64,000 bases of DNA. Source: JAHJQQ01 sp032907525 (GTDB taxonomy: Bacteria > Pseudomonadota > Gammaproteobacteria > Thiohalobacterales > Thiohalobacteraceae). Position 1 is the stretch's first letter. Each line of letters opens with the position of its first letter. The translations under genes were made by a program, and so were the position numbers. Below are positions 50,424 through 58,928 of the stretch, one piece after another. The notes under the pieces are model-generated. The model was not told the DNA's origin, searched no databases, and worked only from the letters and a program-made list of their open reading frames with translations. The stretch spans positions 11,260 to 75,259 of the forward strand of contig JAJJPM010000005.1 in the NCBI GenBank assembly GCA_032907525.1. Reading direction: 5' to 3'.

Positions 50424-52030
50424 GCGCGGGAAGCATCGCTTCGGTGCTGCGCGCGCTCTGGCTGTGCGCGCTGCTGCTGAGCGCCGCAGCCGCCGTCGCA
50501 TCGCCGGCCGCATCGAGCGATGGGGCGGGCGACGGGGCGGGCGACATCGGCAGCCATCACGCGCTGGTGCAGGCGTTCTTTCCTGCCGCCGAACGCATCG
50601 GCCCGCTCAGCGGTGAACCGCCCGCCGCGGTGGTGACGGGCGCCGGCCGTCTGCTCGGCTACGTGTATCTCACCGACCGCATCCTGCCCATCCCCGCCTA
50701 TTCCGGCAAACCCATCAGCACGCTGGTGGGACTGGATCTCGACGGCCAGCTCGTCGGCGTGCGCATCGTGCGCCACGAGGAGCCCATCCTGCTGGCCGGT
50801 GTCTCCGAAAAACAGCTGGCTGACTATGTCGCCCAGTATCAGGGCATCAACGTGCGCAACCGCATCCGGGTCGGCGGCCGCCCGGGCGAAGGCGTTGCGA
50901 CGGTGGACGCGATCAGCGGTGCGACCATCACGGCCATGGTCATCAATCAGACCATCACCAAGACGGCACAGCGCGTCGCGCAGGCGCGCGGGGTGCTCGG
51001 CGACGGCGATGCGCGGCATGCAGTACCGCAGGACGACGGCCTGCCGATCTGGCGGCTGGTGTGGCAGGAGCGCCAGTTCCGCATCGGCGTGCTGGTCACC
51101 GCGCTGGCGGCGCTGACCCTGATCCTGCTGTTCCAGGACTGGCTGGCGGTGCACCCGCGGCTGCTGCTGTACGTGCGCGACGGCTATCTCGTGTTCACGG
51201 TGGTGTTCGTCGGCTGGTACGCCATGGCGCAGTTGTCGGTGATCAACGTGCTCACTTTCGTACATGCCGCGGTGCACGATTTCCGCTGGGAGACGTTTCT
51301 CATCGATCCGCTGATGTTCATCCTGTGGAGCTTCGTGGCGATGACGCTGCTGCTGTGGGGGCGCGGCGTGTACTGCGGCTGGCTGTGTCCGTTCGGCGCG
51401 GTGCAGGAACTGACCAATCAGCTCGCACGGCGTCTGCGCGTGCGCCAATGGGAATTCCCGGACATGGTGCACGAGCGCCTGTGGGCACTGAAGTACATCG
51501 TGCTGCTGATCCTGTTCGGCATGTCGCTGCAGTCGCTGCAGCTGGCCGAGCGCTATGCGGAGGTGGAGCCCTTCAAGACGGCGGTGACGCTGCATTTCCA
51601 GCGCGACTGGGGCTATCTGATCTACGCGGTCGCGCTGATCGCCGTGTCGTCCGTCAACCGGAAGTTCTACTGCAAGTATGTCTGTCCGCTCGGCGCGGCG
51701 CTGGCGATACCCGCGCGCCATCGCCTGTTCGACTGGCTGCGGCGGCGCAAGGAGTGCGGCAAGCCCTGTCAGATCTGCTCGAACGAGTGCGAGGTGCGCG
51801 CCATCTCGCCGACCGGCGAGATCAACGTCAACGAATGCCACTACTGTCTCGACTGCCAGGTGACGTTCTGGAACGACGCCAAGTGCCCGCCGCTGGTGCA
51901 GCGCAGCAAGCGCCATGCGCGCGGCGCGCGGGCGCGCGAGCTCGCGCAGGAGATGGTGCTGAGCTTCCGGGCGCCGGAGCCGTCGGATGGCGGCGCCGAG
52001 CAGGGTGGCGACGACCCGTCCTCACGCTGA
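50420..52030 (+). CDS. nirI: NirI/NosR-family flavo-iron-sulfur membrane protein
   Basis: A 536-residue protein with a GTG start coupled to the previous stop. Signal-like N-terminus, periplasmic FMN-binding domain with covalent-flavin motif DAISGATITAMVI (about residues 165-177), five or six helices, NapH-like YCGWLCPFGAVQEL and YCKYVCPLGAAL cysteine motifs, and a [4Fe-4S] ferredoxin-like end (CQICSNECEVRAI, NECHYCLDCQ). NirI supports nirS expression or activity. It is shorter than NosR (about 700), and the position next to nirS favours NirI. Confidence 0.9.
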   Translation: MSAGSIASVLRALWLCALLLSAAAAVASPAASSDGAGDGAGDIGSHHALVQAFFPAAERIGPLSGEPPAAVVTGAGRLLGYVYLTDRILPIPAYSGKPISTLVGLDLDGQLVGVRIVRHEEPILLAGVSEKQLADYVAQYQGINVRNRIRVGGRPGEGVATVDAISGATITAMVINQTITKTAQRVAQARGVLGDGDARHAVPQDDGLPIWRLVWQERQFRIGVLVTALAALTLILLFQDWLAVHPRLLLYVRDGYLVFTVVFVGWYAMAQLSVINVLTFVHAAVHDFRWETFLIDPLMFILWSFVAMTLLLWGRGVYCGWLCPFGAVQELTNQLARRLRVRQWEFPDMVHERLWALKYIVLLILFGMSLQSLQLAERYAEVEPFKTAVTLHFQRDWGYLIYAVALIAVSSVNRKFYCKYVCPLGAALAIPARHRLFDWLRRRKECGKPCQICSNECEVRAISPTGEINVNECHYCLDCQVTFWNDAKCPPLVQRSKRHARGARARELAQEMVLSFRAPEPSDGGAEQGGDDPSSR

Positions 52031-52171
52031 TCCGGCAGCGATCCTTTCGAATCCATCGCATGCCGCACCATCGGCATCGGCGTCCCATAAGCCGGTTCAA
52101 CGCGCTCAAACCGATAACAAACAGCCGTCGCCCGCAGAAGTTCCATTTCAGCTACCACATTGTTTCTACCG

Positions 52172-52185
52172 TTGACCTGCGTCAA
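52172..52185 (+). promoter_or_regulatory. FNR/DNR-type box of nirS
   Basis: TTGACCTGCGTCAA (TTGAC-N4-GTCAA), followed by GGCAGG, 73 nt before the nirS start. TAAAAC at 52208-52213 lies exactly where a class II -10 would be centred. Confidence 0.85.
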
Positions 52186-52258
52186 GGCAGGCGCTAGGGG
52201 GAGCGTCTAAAACACACTCAACATCGGCTTTCCACCAGACGGCTAAGGAGTGATCGCA

Positions 52259-53998
52259 ATGAAAGACAGCACCACACATGGCACGGGGCTGACCGCCCTC
52301 GTCGCCGCCATCGGTTTGGCGCTCGGGTCGGTAGCCGCGACGGCGGCAACGCCGACCGAGCATCCCGGCACGCCCGAGGAAGAGCTGCGCTACAAGGGCG
52401 CACCGGTGCCGGAACCCGACGAACTGACGACGACCATCTCGCCCAAGGCGCCGGCCGTCACCGAGGCGGAATTCGCGCGCGCCAAGCAGATCTATTTCGA
52501 GCGCTGCGCCGGCTGCCACGGCGTGCTGCGCAAGGGCGCCACCGGCAAGCCGCTCACGCCCGACATCACCCAGCAGCGTGGCACCGAGTACCTGAAGGCG
52601 TTCATCAACTTCGGTTCGCCGGCGGGCATGCCCAACTGGGGCTCGTCCGGCGTGCTGACCGAGGCCGATATCGATCTCATGGCGCGCTTCCTGCAGCACG
52701 AGCCGCCGCAGCCGCCCGAGTACAGCCTCGCCGACATGAAGGCGACCTGGAAGCTGCTGGTGCCGCCGGACCAGCGCCCCAAGAAGCAGGAAAACAATCT
52801 CGACCTGAAGAACCTGTTCTCCGTCACCCTGCGTGACGCCGGTCAGGTCGCGCTCATCGATGGTGCGAGCAAGAAGATCGTCGACGTCATCGATACGGGT
52901 TATGCGGTTCACATCTCGCGCCTGTCGGCCTCCGGCCGCTACCTCTACGTCATCGGCCGCGACGCCCAGATCAATCTGATCGACCTGTGGATGAAGAAGC
53001 CGGCCAACGTGGCGGTCATCAAGGTCGGCATGGAGGCGCGCTCCGTCGAGACCTCGAAGTACAAGGGCTGGGAGGACAAGTATGCCATCGCCGGCACCTA
53101 CTGGCCGCCGCAGTTCGTGATCATGGACGGCGACACCCTCGAGCCCAAGAAGATCGTCGCGACCCGTGGCATGACGGTGGATACCCAGGAATTCCATCCG
53201 GAACCGCGCGTCGCGGCCATCGTCGCCTCGCACGAAAAGCCGGAGTTCATCGTCAACGTCAAGGAGACCGGCAAGATCCTGCTGGTCAACTACGAGGACC
53301 TGGACAACATGAAGATCACCCAGGTCGACGCCGCGCGCTATCTGCATGACGGCGGCTGGGACAGCACGCGCCGCTACTTCATGAGCGCGGCCAACCAGTC
53401 CAACAAGATCGCCGTGGTCGATTCGAAGGAAGGCGAGCTCGAGGCCCTGGTCGAGGTCGGCAAGATCCCGCACCCAGGCCGTGGCGCGAATTTCGTGCAT
53501 CCGAAGTACGGCCCGGTCTGGGCAACCAGCCACCTGGGCGACGAGACCATCTCGCTGATCGGCACCGATCCCAAGAAGCACGAGGCGAACGCCTGGAAGG
53601 TGGTCGAGACGCTGAAGGGCCAGGGCGGCGGTTCGCTGTTCATCAAGACCCATCCGAAGTCCACCAATCTGTGGGTCGATACGGCGCTGAACCCCGACGA
53701 GAAGATCAGCCAGTCGGTGGCGGTGTACGATATCCGCAACCTGGGCAAGGGCTTCGAGGTCGTGGACATCGCCGGCATGGCGGAGCTGGGCGAAGGGCCG
53801 AAGCGTGTCGTGCAGCCCGAATACAATCAGGCCGGCGACGAGGTCTGGTTCTCGGTATGGAACGGCAAGACCCAGGAGTCGGCCATCGTCGTCATCGACG
53901 ACAAGACGCGCAAGCTCAAGGCGGTCGTCAAGGACAAGCGCCTGATCACGCCGACCGGCAAGTTCAACGTCTACAACACCATGCACGACGTGTATTGA
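52259..53998 (+). CDS. nirS: Cytochrome cd1 nitrite reductase
   Basis: A 579-residue periplasmic enzyme reducing nitrite to NO. Signal peptide (LTALVAAIGLALGSVAATAA), cytochrome c domain with C83-x2-C86-H87 (CAGCH), then an eight-bladed d1 propeller. Its d1 ligand is the His in GYAVHISRLSASGRY and the active-site His residues are in YLHDGGWDSTRRYF and HPGRGANFVHPKYG. AAGGAG is eight bases ahead of this ATG; the earlier ATG is too near. It heads the d1-heme operon, and an FNR box lies in the upstream gap. Confidence 0.97.
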   Translation: MKDSTTHGTGLTALVAAIGLALGSVAATAATPTEHPGTPEEELRYKGAPVPEPDELTTTISPKAPAVTEAEFARAKQIYFERCAGCHGVLRKGATGKPLTPDITQQRGTEYLKAFINFGSPAGMPNWGSSGVLTEADIDLMARFLQHEPPQPPEYSLADMKATWKLLVPPDQRPKKQENNLDLKNLFSVTLRDAGQVALIDGASKKIVDVIDTGYAVHISRLSASGRYLYVIGRDAQINLIDLWMKKPANVAVIKVGMEARSVETSKYKGWEDKYAIAGTYWPPQFVIMDGDTLEPKKIVATRGMTVDTQEFHPEPRVAAIVASHEKPEFIVNVKETGKILLVNYEDLDNMKITQVDAARYLHDGGWDSTRRYFMSAANQSNKIAVVDSKEGELEALVEVGKIPHPGRGANFVHPKYGPVWATSHLGDETISLIGTDPKKHEANAWKVVETLKGQGGGSLFIKTHPKSTNLWVDTALNPDEKISQSVAVYDIRNLGKGFEVVDIAGMAELGEGPKRVVQPEYNQAGDEVWFSVWNGKTQESAIVVIDDKTRKLKAVVKDKRLITPTGKFNVYNTMHDVY

Positions 53999-54022
53999 TG
54001 TAAACGTTGAAGGGAAAGTAAA

Positions 54023-54048
54023 GGGGGACAGATTCAAATCTGTCCCCC
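54023..54048. repeat. 26-bp palindrome GGGGGACAG...CTGTCCCCC, second copy
   Basis: GGGGGACAGATTC followed by AAATCTGTCCCCC; one mismatch at the centre. It lies between nirS and nirE and matches the perfect copy at 8791-8816. Confidence 0.9.
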
Positions 54049-54067
54049 ACCTTCCGAAGGGGGTCGT

Positions 54068-54856
54068 ATGTCCGAAGAAGCCTGTGTCTACCTGGTCGGC
54101 GCCGGTCCCGGCGATCCCGATCTCCTGACCCTCAAGGCCCATCGTCTCCTGCAAGAGGCCGACGTGGTGGTCTACGACCGCCTGGTCTCACAGGAAATCC
54201 TCGATCTCGTTCCGACCGGCACCAGCCGCATCTTCGTCGGCAAGGCAGCCGGCAATCATCACATGCGTCAGGAGGACATCAACGAACTCCTGGCCAATCT
54301 CGCCCGCCGCGCGCGCAAGGTCGTGCGCCTCAAGGGCGGAGACCCGCTCATCTTCGGCCGCGGCAGCGAAGAGGCGCTGCATCTCGCCCGCCACGGCGTG
54401 CGCTTCGAGATCGTGCCCGGCATCACCGCCGCCTCGGCCTGCACGACCTACGCGGGCATACCGCTCACGCACCGCGGCCTGGCCGGCAGCGCGCGCTTCG
54501 TCGCCGGCCACTGCCGGGCGGACCAGCCGCTGGACCTGGACTGGGACAGTCTCGCCGATCCCGACACCACGCTGGTCATCTACATGGGCCTGGCCAATCT
54601 CCCCGAGATCGCGGCCAGGCTCATCGCGGCCGGACTGGCCGCGGACACCCCCGCCGCGCTGATCGAGAACGGCAGCACGCCGCGCCAGCGGCGCCTGCTC
54701 ACGCGCCTCGATGCACTGGCCGCCACGGCGCTCTCGGAGCGGGTGACGTCGCCGGCGCTGGTGGTCATCGGCAGGGTCGTCGCGCTGGCCGGCGAGATGG
54801 ACTGGTTCGGCACGGCACCGGCGGAGCATCATGCCGACCGCAGCGCACAGGCCTGA
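54068..54856 (+). CDS. nirE: Uroporphyrinogen-III C-methyltransferase
   Basis: A 262-residue SUMT with VYLVGAGPGDPDLLTLKA at the start, VVRLKGGDPLIFGRG (SAM site), VPGITAASACTTYAGIPLTHRG and VIYMGLANLPEIAARL. It makes precorrin-2, the first committed step to heme d1 and siroheme. It stands between nirS and nirC, whereas in Pseudomonas nirE lies near the end of the operon. The genomic SUMT for siroheme may be elsewhere; the operon context supports a d1 role. Confidence 0.93.
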   Translation: MSEEACVYLVGAGPGDPDLLTLKAHRLLQEADVVVYDRLVSQEILDLVPTGTSRIFVGKAAGNHHMRQEDINELLANLARRARKVVRLKGGDPLIFGRGSEEALHLARHGVRFEIVPGITAASACTTYAGIPLTHRGLAGSARFVAGHCRADQPLDLDWDSLADPDTTLVIYMGLANLPEIAARLIAAGLAADTPAALIENGSTPRQRRLLTRLDALAATALSERVTSPALVVIGRVVALAGEMDWFGTAPAEHHADRSAQA

Positions 54857-55298
54857 CGTGTCCGTCGCCGTAGGGTGCGTCGGCGTAGGCGTAGGGTGCG
54901 TCGAGGCGAAGCCTGACGCACCGGGGCGCCGCGGATACGGTGCGTCGCTGCGCCGACGCACCCTACGCCGACGCACCCTACGCCGCAACACCTTCCGCAT
55001 AGCGTTGGCGGCGATCGCCCTTTCGATGTGTGCCACGGCGGCGGCGATCGAGCCGGCACGCCAGGCGGAGCTGAAATATCTGCTCGAACAGGACTGCGGT
55101 TCCTGTCATGGTATGACCCTGAAGGGCGGCCTGGGTCCGGCGCTGCTGCCGGCCAACCTGGAAGGCAAGCCCGACGGCCTGCTGATCGCCACCATCCTCG
55201 AAGGCCGCCCCGGCACCGCCATGCCCCCCTGGCGCGGCCTGCTCACCGAGGCCGAGGCGGAGTGGCTGGTCGAACAGCTTCGAGAAGGTCCAGAGTGA
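54831..55298 (+). CDS. nirC: NirC-like c-type cytochrome with repeat-encoded leader
   Basis: The frame starts at an ATG with CGGAG four bases ahead, overlapping nirE by 26 nt, giving 155 residues. The cytochrome part is residues about 73-155, with C89-x2-C92-H93 (CGSCH) and TAMPPWRGLL holding the Met ligand. The hydrophobic core FRIALAAIALSMCATAAA precedes a likely AAA cleavage site near residue 72. The Arg-rich segment before it (LRRRTLRRRTLRRN) is encoded by the arm of a dispersed repeat (54870-54980). In-frame starts after the repeat leave no basic n-region. NirC delivers electrons in d1 maturation or to NirS. Confidence 0.8.
   Translation: MPTAAHRPDVSVAVGCVGVGVGCVEAKPDAPGRRGYGASLRRRTLRRRTLRRNTFRIALAAIALSMCATAAAIEPARQAELKYLLEQDCGSCHGMTLKGGLGPALLPANLEGKPDGLLIATILEGRPGTAMPPWRGLLTEAEAEWLVEQLREGPE
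54870..54980. repeat. Inverted repeat, family B (GTAGGGTGCGTCG), inside the nirC leader
   Basis: Left arm 54870-54903 starts GTAGGGTGCGTCGGCGTAGG and repeats the 13-mer; right arm 54953-54980 (CGACGCACCCTAC twice) is its reverse complement minus a 6-nt insertion. An inner pair GACGCACCG (54915-54923) / CGGTGCGTC (54938-54946) allows a nested stem. The whole element is within the nirC reading frame. Confidence 0.9.
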
Positions 55299-55303
55299 AT
55301 TCG

Positions 55304-55475
55304 TCAACCACAAAGGACACGAAGGACACCGAAGGAAACATTCGGAAATGCCCTGATAAGATGGCACAGCGTTGACCGGCAGAAGGCCGATTGACTGTTC
55401 GAGTGAGCGAGCCAATGTCTGCATACCCACATAAGAATGTGTTCACTTTGTGTCCTTCGTGTCCTTTGTGGTTGA
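55304..55475. repeat. Intergenic inverted repeat, family A (copy 7), right arm inside nirF
   Basis: Left arm 55304-55329 (starts TCAACCACAAAGGACACGAA) begins 5 nt after the nirC stop; right arm 55450-55475 is its perfect 26-bp reverse complement. The right arm lies in the nirF frame, encoding part of the lipoprotein signal peptide. Confidence 0.93.
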
Positions 55476-56605
55476 TCCTGCTCACCGCACTGCTGACCGG
55501 CTGCGCCACCGCGCCGCTGCGCGGGACCGGTGATCTCGGCGTGGTCATCGAGCGCGCGACCGGGAGTGTGCTGATCGTCGACACCACGCACAACGCGACC
55601 CTGGCCCGCGTCGAGGGGCTGGGTGATCTGTCGCACGCCTCGCTGGTGTATTCGCGCGATGCACGCTATGCCTACGTGTTCGGACGCGACGGCGGCCTGA
55701 CCAAGGTCGATCTGCTCACCGCGCGCATCGACAGGCGCATCATCCAGTCCGGCAACAGCATCGGCGGGGCCATCTCGCAGGACGGCCGGCTGATCGCCGT
55801 GTCCAACTACGAGCCGGGTGGCGTGAAGGTCTTCGACGCCGACACCCTGGAACAGGTCGCCGACATCCCCACCGGCGTGAAGGTCGTGGGGTTGGCCGAC
55901 GCGCCGGGGCAGCGGTTCGTGTTCAGCCTGTTCGAGAGCGGCGAGATCTGGATCGCCGACCTCAGCGAACCGGCCGCCCCGCGGATCACCAGATTTCCCG
56001 ACATCGGCCGCGAGCCCTACGACGGCCTGGTGTTCGGCAACGGCCGCTATTATCTGGCGGGCCTGTTCGGCGAGGACGGGCTGGCGCAACTCGACCTGTG
56101 GCATCCCGAGGCGGGCGCACGTCGCGTGCTGCCGGACTACGGGCGTGGCCAGGAGAAGCTGCCGGTCTTCAAGATGCCGCACCTGCAGGGCTGGGCGCTG
56201 GCCGGCGATCGTCTCTTCGTACCGGCCGTCGGCCTGCACGCCGTGCTGGTCATCGAGCGCGCCACCTGGAAAGAGATCGCGCGCATCCCCGTGCACGGCC
56301 AGCCGGTGTTCGTGATCGGCCGCCCGGATGCGCGCCAGGTGTGGGTGAACTTCGCCCATCCCCGCAACGATACCGTGCAGGTCATCGATGTCGACACGCT
56401 GCAGGTCGTGCACACGTTCACGCCCGGCAAGGCCGTGCTGCACCTGGAATTCACGCCGCGCGGCGAGGCCGTGTGGATCTCCGTGCGCGACGAGGACCGT
56501 ATCGACATCCTCGACACCCGCACCTTCGAGCGCCTCGGCTCGCTGCCGGCCCGCAAGCCCAGCGGCATCTTCTTCACCCACCGCGCGCATGAGATCGGCC
56601 TGTGA
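55415..56605 (+). CDS. nirF: NirF, periplasmic d1-biosynthesis lipoprotein
   Basis: A 396-residue protein from the ATG at 55415; GTG 55439 or TTG 55391 are alternatives. Lipobox ALLTGC with Cys30 anchors it to a membrane facing the periplasm. The rest is a d1-type propeller without a cytochrome c domain (GDLGVVIERATGSVLIVD, YVFGRDGGLTKVD, VSNYEPGGVKVFD, FVIGRPDARQVWVNF), as in NirF, which acts on late d1 precursors. Residues 12-21 (LCPSCPLWLI), the start of the hydrophobic core, are encoded by the repeat arm. The ribosome site is poor at every start. Confidence 0.9.
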   Translation: MSAYPHKNVFTLCPSCPLWLILLTALLTGCATAPLRGTGDLGVVIERATGSVLIVDTTHNATLARVEGLGDLSHASLVYSRDARYAYVFGRDGGLTKVDLLTARIDRRIIQSGNSIGGAISQDGRLIAVSNYEPGGVKVFDADTLEQVADIPTGVKVVGLADAPGQRFVFSLFESGEIWIADLSEPAAPRITRFPDIGREPYDGLVFGNGRYYLAGLFGEDGLAQLDLWHPEAGARRVLPDYGRGQEKLPVFKMPHLQGWALAGDRLFVPAVGLHAVLVIERATWKEIARIPVHGQPVFVIGRPDARQVWVNFAHPRNDTVQVIDVDTLQVVHTFTPGKAVLHLEFTPRGEAVWISVRDEDRIDILDTRTFERLGSLPARKPSGIFFTHRAHEIGL

Positions 56606-56614
56606 AAAATTTAT

Positions 56615-56702
56615 TTCGCCACGAAATCCACGAAACCCACGAACCATTACGAGAGCGTTTTACCAACCGCCTTTTCGTGGATTTCGTGGATTTCGTGGCG
56701 AA
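56615..56702. repeat. Intergenic inverted repeat, family A (copy 8)
   Basis: Left arm 56615-56644 (TTCGCCACGAAATCCACGAA, then ACCCACGAAC) and right arm 56672-56702 (ends GGATTTCGTGGCGAA), each of three 9-bp CCACGAAAN units. It lies between nirF and nirD. Confidence 0.9.
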
Positions 56703-56719
56703 AAGGTTTTTGGTTTTTC

Positions 56720-56752
56720 TTGGCGCGCCTTCGGCGCCTTCGTGTTGAAAGG
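56720..56752. repeat. Solitary right arm of family A before nirD
   Basis: TTGGCGCGCCTTCGGCGCCT followed by TCGTGTTGAAAGG, nearly the right arm of the copy at 47335-47368, without a partner nearby. It ends 18 nt before the nirD start. Confidence 0.8.
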
Positions 56753-56770
56753 GTTTTGAATGCCCAGACC

Positions 56771-57238
56771 ATGGACAAGCGCGCCGAACTGACCGATCTG
56801 GAACGCCGCCTGCTGGACCGCTACCAGCAGGGGCTGCCGTTGTCGCCGACGCCCTACGCGGACATGGCGGCCGCGCTGGGCAGCACCGAGGATGCGGTGC
56901 TGGCGGCGCTCGGGCGGCTGCAGCGGCTCGGGGTGATCAGCCGGGTCGGGCCGGTGTTCCGCACCCATGCGGTGGGTGCGTCGACGCTGGCGGCCATGGC
57001 CGTTCCGGAGGAGCGGCTGCAGGAGGTGGCGGACATCGTCAACAGCTTCGCGGCGGTGAACCACAACTACGAGCGCGAACACCGCTTCAACCTCTGGTTC
57101 GTGGCGACCGCCGCGACCGACGCCGAGCTGGCCGACATCCTGGCCCGCATCGAAGAATTGACCGATATCAAGGTTATGCCATTGCCGATGCTGGAGGATT
57201 ACCACATCGACCTGGGATTCGACCTGCGATGGACATGA
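56771..57238 (+). CDS. nirD: NirD, siroheme decarboxylase subunit (Lrp/AsnC-like)
   Basis: A 155-residue protein from MDKRAELTDLERRLLD. N-terminal winged-helix (PYADMAAALGSTEDAVLAAL) and C-terminal AsnC-like domain with VNHNYEREHRFNLWFVATA. That His/Arg motif is the NirD/NirG version. It converts siroheme to 12,18-didecarboxysiroheme with NirL, G and H. No Shine-Dalgarno sequence is evident, and a repeat arm lies just upstream. The next gene overlaps its stop. Confidence 0.92.
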   Translation: MDKRAELTDLERRLLDRYQQGLPLSPTPYADMAAALGSTEDAVLAALGRLQRLGVISRVGPVFRTHAVGASTLAAMAVPEERLQEVADIVNSFAAVNHNYEREHRFNLWFVATAATDAELADILARIEELTDIKVMPLPMLEDYHIDLGFDLRWT

Positions 57239-57783
57239 ACAGCCCCCAACAGCGTTTCGGCCGTACCGAGGTGCGCGTGCCCCTGAGCGAGGCGGATCTC
57301 GCCCTGATCGGCGCCATCCAGGGCGGCCTGCCGCTGGTGCCGCGGCCCTTCGCGCAACTCGCCGCGCAGACCGGCGAATCCGAGCAGGCGGTGATCGGGC
57401 GACTGCAGTCCCTGGTGGACCGCGGCGTCGTCAAGCGCATGGGCGCGGTGGTGCGCCACCGCGAACTCGGTTACGGCGCCAACGCCATGGTCGTCTGGGA
57501 TGTACCGGACGAGCAGGTCGGCGAGCTCGGCCGCTGCCTCAGCCGCTTCGAATTCATCACCCTGTGCTACCGCCGTCCGCGCCACGGCGCGGACTGGCCC
57601 TACAATCTGTTCTGCATGATCCACGGCCGCGACCGCGAAGAGGTCGAGGGCAAGGTGCGCCAGCTGGTGCAGTGCTGCCGGCTGGAGTCGATTCCGCACG
57701 CCATCCTGTTCAGCCGCCGCCGCTTCAAGCAGCGCGGGGCCCACTACCGCGGCGCCGCGCGGCGCGAGGCCGTGACCTCATGA
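57229..57783 (+). CDS. nirL: NirL, siroheme decarboxylase subunit
   Basis: A 184-residue Lrp/AsnC-like protein with helix-turn-helix PFAQLAAQTGESEQAVIGRL and the NirL/NirH-type motif LCYRRPRHGADWPYNLFCMI, plus YGANAMVVWDVPD. It partners NirD. It starts at 57229, or at 57235 where ATGA overlaps the nirD stop. A basic C-terminal tail (FKQRGAHYRGAARREAVTS) is longer than in NirH here. Confidence 0.92.
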   Translation: MDMNSPQQRFGRTEVRVPLSEADLALIGAIQGGLPLVPRPFAQLAAQTGESEQAVIGRLQSLVDRGVVKRMGAVVRHRELGYGANAMVVWDVPDEQVGELGRCLSRFEFITLCYRRPRHGADWPYNLFCMIHGRDREEVEGKVRQLVQCCRLESIPHAILFSRRRFKQRGAHYRGAARREAVTS

Positions 57784-58259
57784 GCGCCGCGCCCGCGATC
57801 GATGCGACGATCGGGCTGGATGCGCTCGACCGGCGCATCGTCAACCGCCTGCAGGATGGCTTCCCCGTCAGCGAGCGCCCCTACGCGGAGGTCGCTGCGG
57901 AACTCGGCACCGACGAGGCGACCCTGATCGCACGTCTCCAGTCCCTCCTGGATGCCGGCATACTCAGCCGCTTCGGACCCATGTACCACGCCGAGCGGCT
58001 CGGCGGCGCGCTGACGCTGGCCGCGATGGCGGTTGCGCCCGCCGACTTCGAGCGGGTCGCCGGACAGGTGAATGCCTTCCCGGAGGTCGCGCACAACTAC
58101 GCGCGCGATCACGAGCTCAACATGTGGTTCGTGCTTGCCACCGAAACGCCCCAGCGCATCGCCGCCGTGATCCGCGACATCGAGCGCGTCACCGGCTATG
58201 CGGTCTACAACATGCCCAAGAAGGAGGAATTCTTCGTGGGCCTGAAGTTCACGGTGTAG
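57780..58259 (+). CDS. nirG: NirG, siroheme decarboxylase subunit
   Basis: A 159-residue Lrp/AsnC-like protein, ATGA-coupled to nirL. HTH PYAEVAAELGTDEATLIARL and motif VAHNYARDHELNMWFVLATE, parallel to NirD. It forms the second decarboxylase pair with NirH. Confidence 0.92.
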   Translation: MSAAPAIDATIGLDALDRRIVNRLQDGFPVSERPYAEVAAELGTDEATLIARLQSLLDAGILSRFGPMYHAERLGGALTLAAMAVAPADFERVAGQVNAFPEVAHNYARDHELNMWFVLATETPQRIAAVIRDIERVTGYAVYNMPKKEEFFVGLKFTV

Positions 58260-58261
58260 CC

Positions 58262-58771
58262 ATGGCCGCCGTACTCGAATCGCAGCAGGAGGCCGGCAGC
58301 ATCGACGCCGTCGACCGTCGCATCATCGTCGCGACCCAGGGCGGCCTGCCGCTGGATCCGCAGCCCTATCACCGGCTCGCCGAGCGGCTCGGGCTGCCCG
58401 TCGTCGAGGTGATGGCCCGCCTGCAGCGCCTGCAGGACAGCGGCGTGATCCGCCGCATCGGCGCCGTGCCCAATCACTACCGCCTCGGCTACCGCGGCAA
58501 CGGCATGTCCGTCTGGGACGTCCCCGACGCCGACATCCGCGAACTGGGACGGCGCATCGGCGGACTGGATTTCGTCAGCCACTGCTATCACCGCCCCCGC
58601 CATCTGCCGCACTGGCCGTACAACCTGTTCGCCATGGTGCACGGCCGCGACCGCGCGGAGGTGATGATGAAAGTGGCGCGCATCGCCGAACAGCTCGGCA
58701 GCGCCGTGCGCGACTACGACGTGCTGTTCAGCTCCCGCATCCTCAAGAAGACCGGGATGCGGCTGGCGTGA
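58262..58771 (+). CDS. nirH: NirH, siroheme decarboxylase subunit
   Basis: A 169-residue protein, 2 nt after nirG. HTH PYHRLAERLGLPVVEVMARL and motif SHCYHRPRHLPHWPYNLFAM, parallel to NirL. Completes the D-L-G-H set. It is followed by a family A repeat and nirJ. Confidence 0.92.
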   Translation: MAAVLESQQEAGSIDAVDRRIIVATQGGLPLDPQPYHRLAERLGLPVVEVMARLQRLQDSGVIRRIGAVPNHYRLGYRGNGMSVWDVPDADIRELGRRIGGLDFVSHCYHRPRHLPHWPYNLFAMVHGRDRAEVMMKVARIAEQLGSAVRDYDVLFSSRILKKTGMRLA

Positions 58772-58785
58772 TGCGTCTACTGTTA

Positions 58786-58869
58786 TGGCCACGAAACCCA
58801 CGAAAGAAATTTCTTGGGAAAGCGCCCGTGCAATAACAGTTCGTGGATTTCGTGGGTTTCGTGGCCATT
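58786..58869. repeat. Intergenic inverted repeat, family A (copy 9)
   Basis: Left arm 58786-58806 (ATGGCCACGAAACCCACGAA plus A), perfect 21-bp match to right arm 58849-58869. CTGTTAT / ATAACAG flanking the inner side adds an extra stem. It lies between nirH and nirJ. Confidence 0.92.
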
Positions 58870-58928
58870 GACGGGGTTTGCCGTCGACAGCGGTTCAGCC
58901 ACGACAATAAAGTCTCGATGGAGGCTCT

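Noticed and set aside
50420..52030. NosR rather than NirI
   Set aside because: The protein is shorter than NosR, no nosZ or other nos gene is in the window, and nirS follows directly.
54831..55050. Twin-arginine (Tat) signal in the nirC leader
   Set aside because: The RR pairs come from the repeat arm and the sequence LRRNTF does not match S/T-R-R-x-F-L-K. c-type cytochromes are exported by Sec as unfolded apoproteins.
55304..55475. Repeat arms read as small proteins with KDTKDTKE- or FVSFVV-like sequence
   Set aside because: The units are open in several frames, so such peptides arise automatically. Only where the arm fuses to a supported gene (nirF, nirN) is translation proposed.
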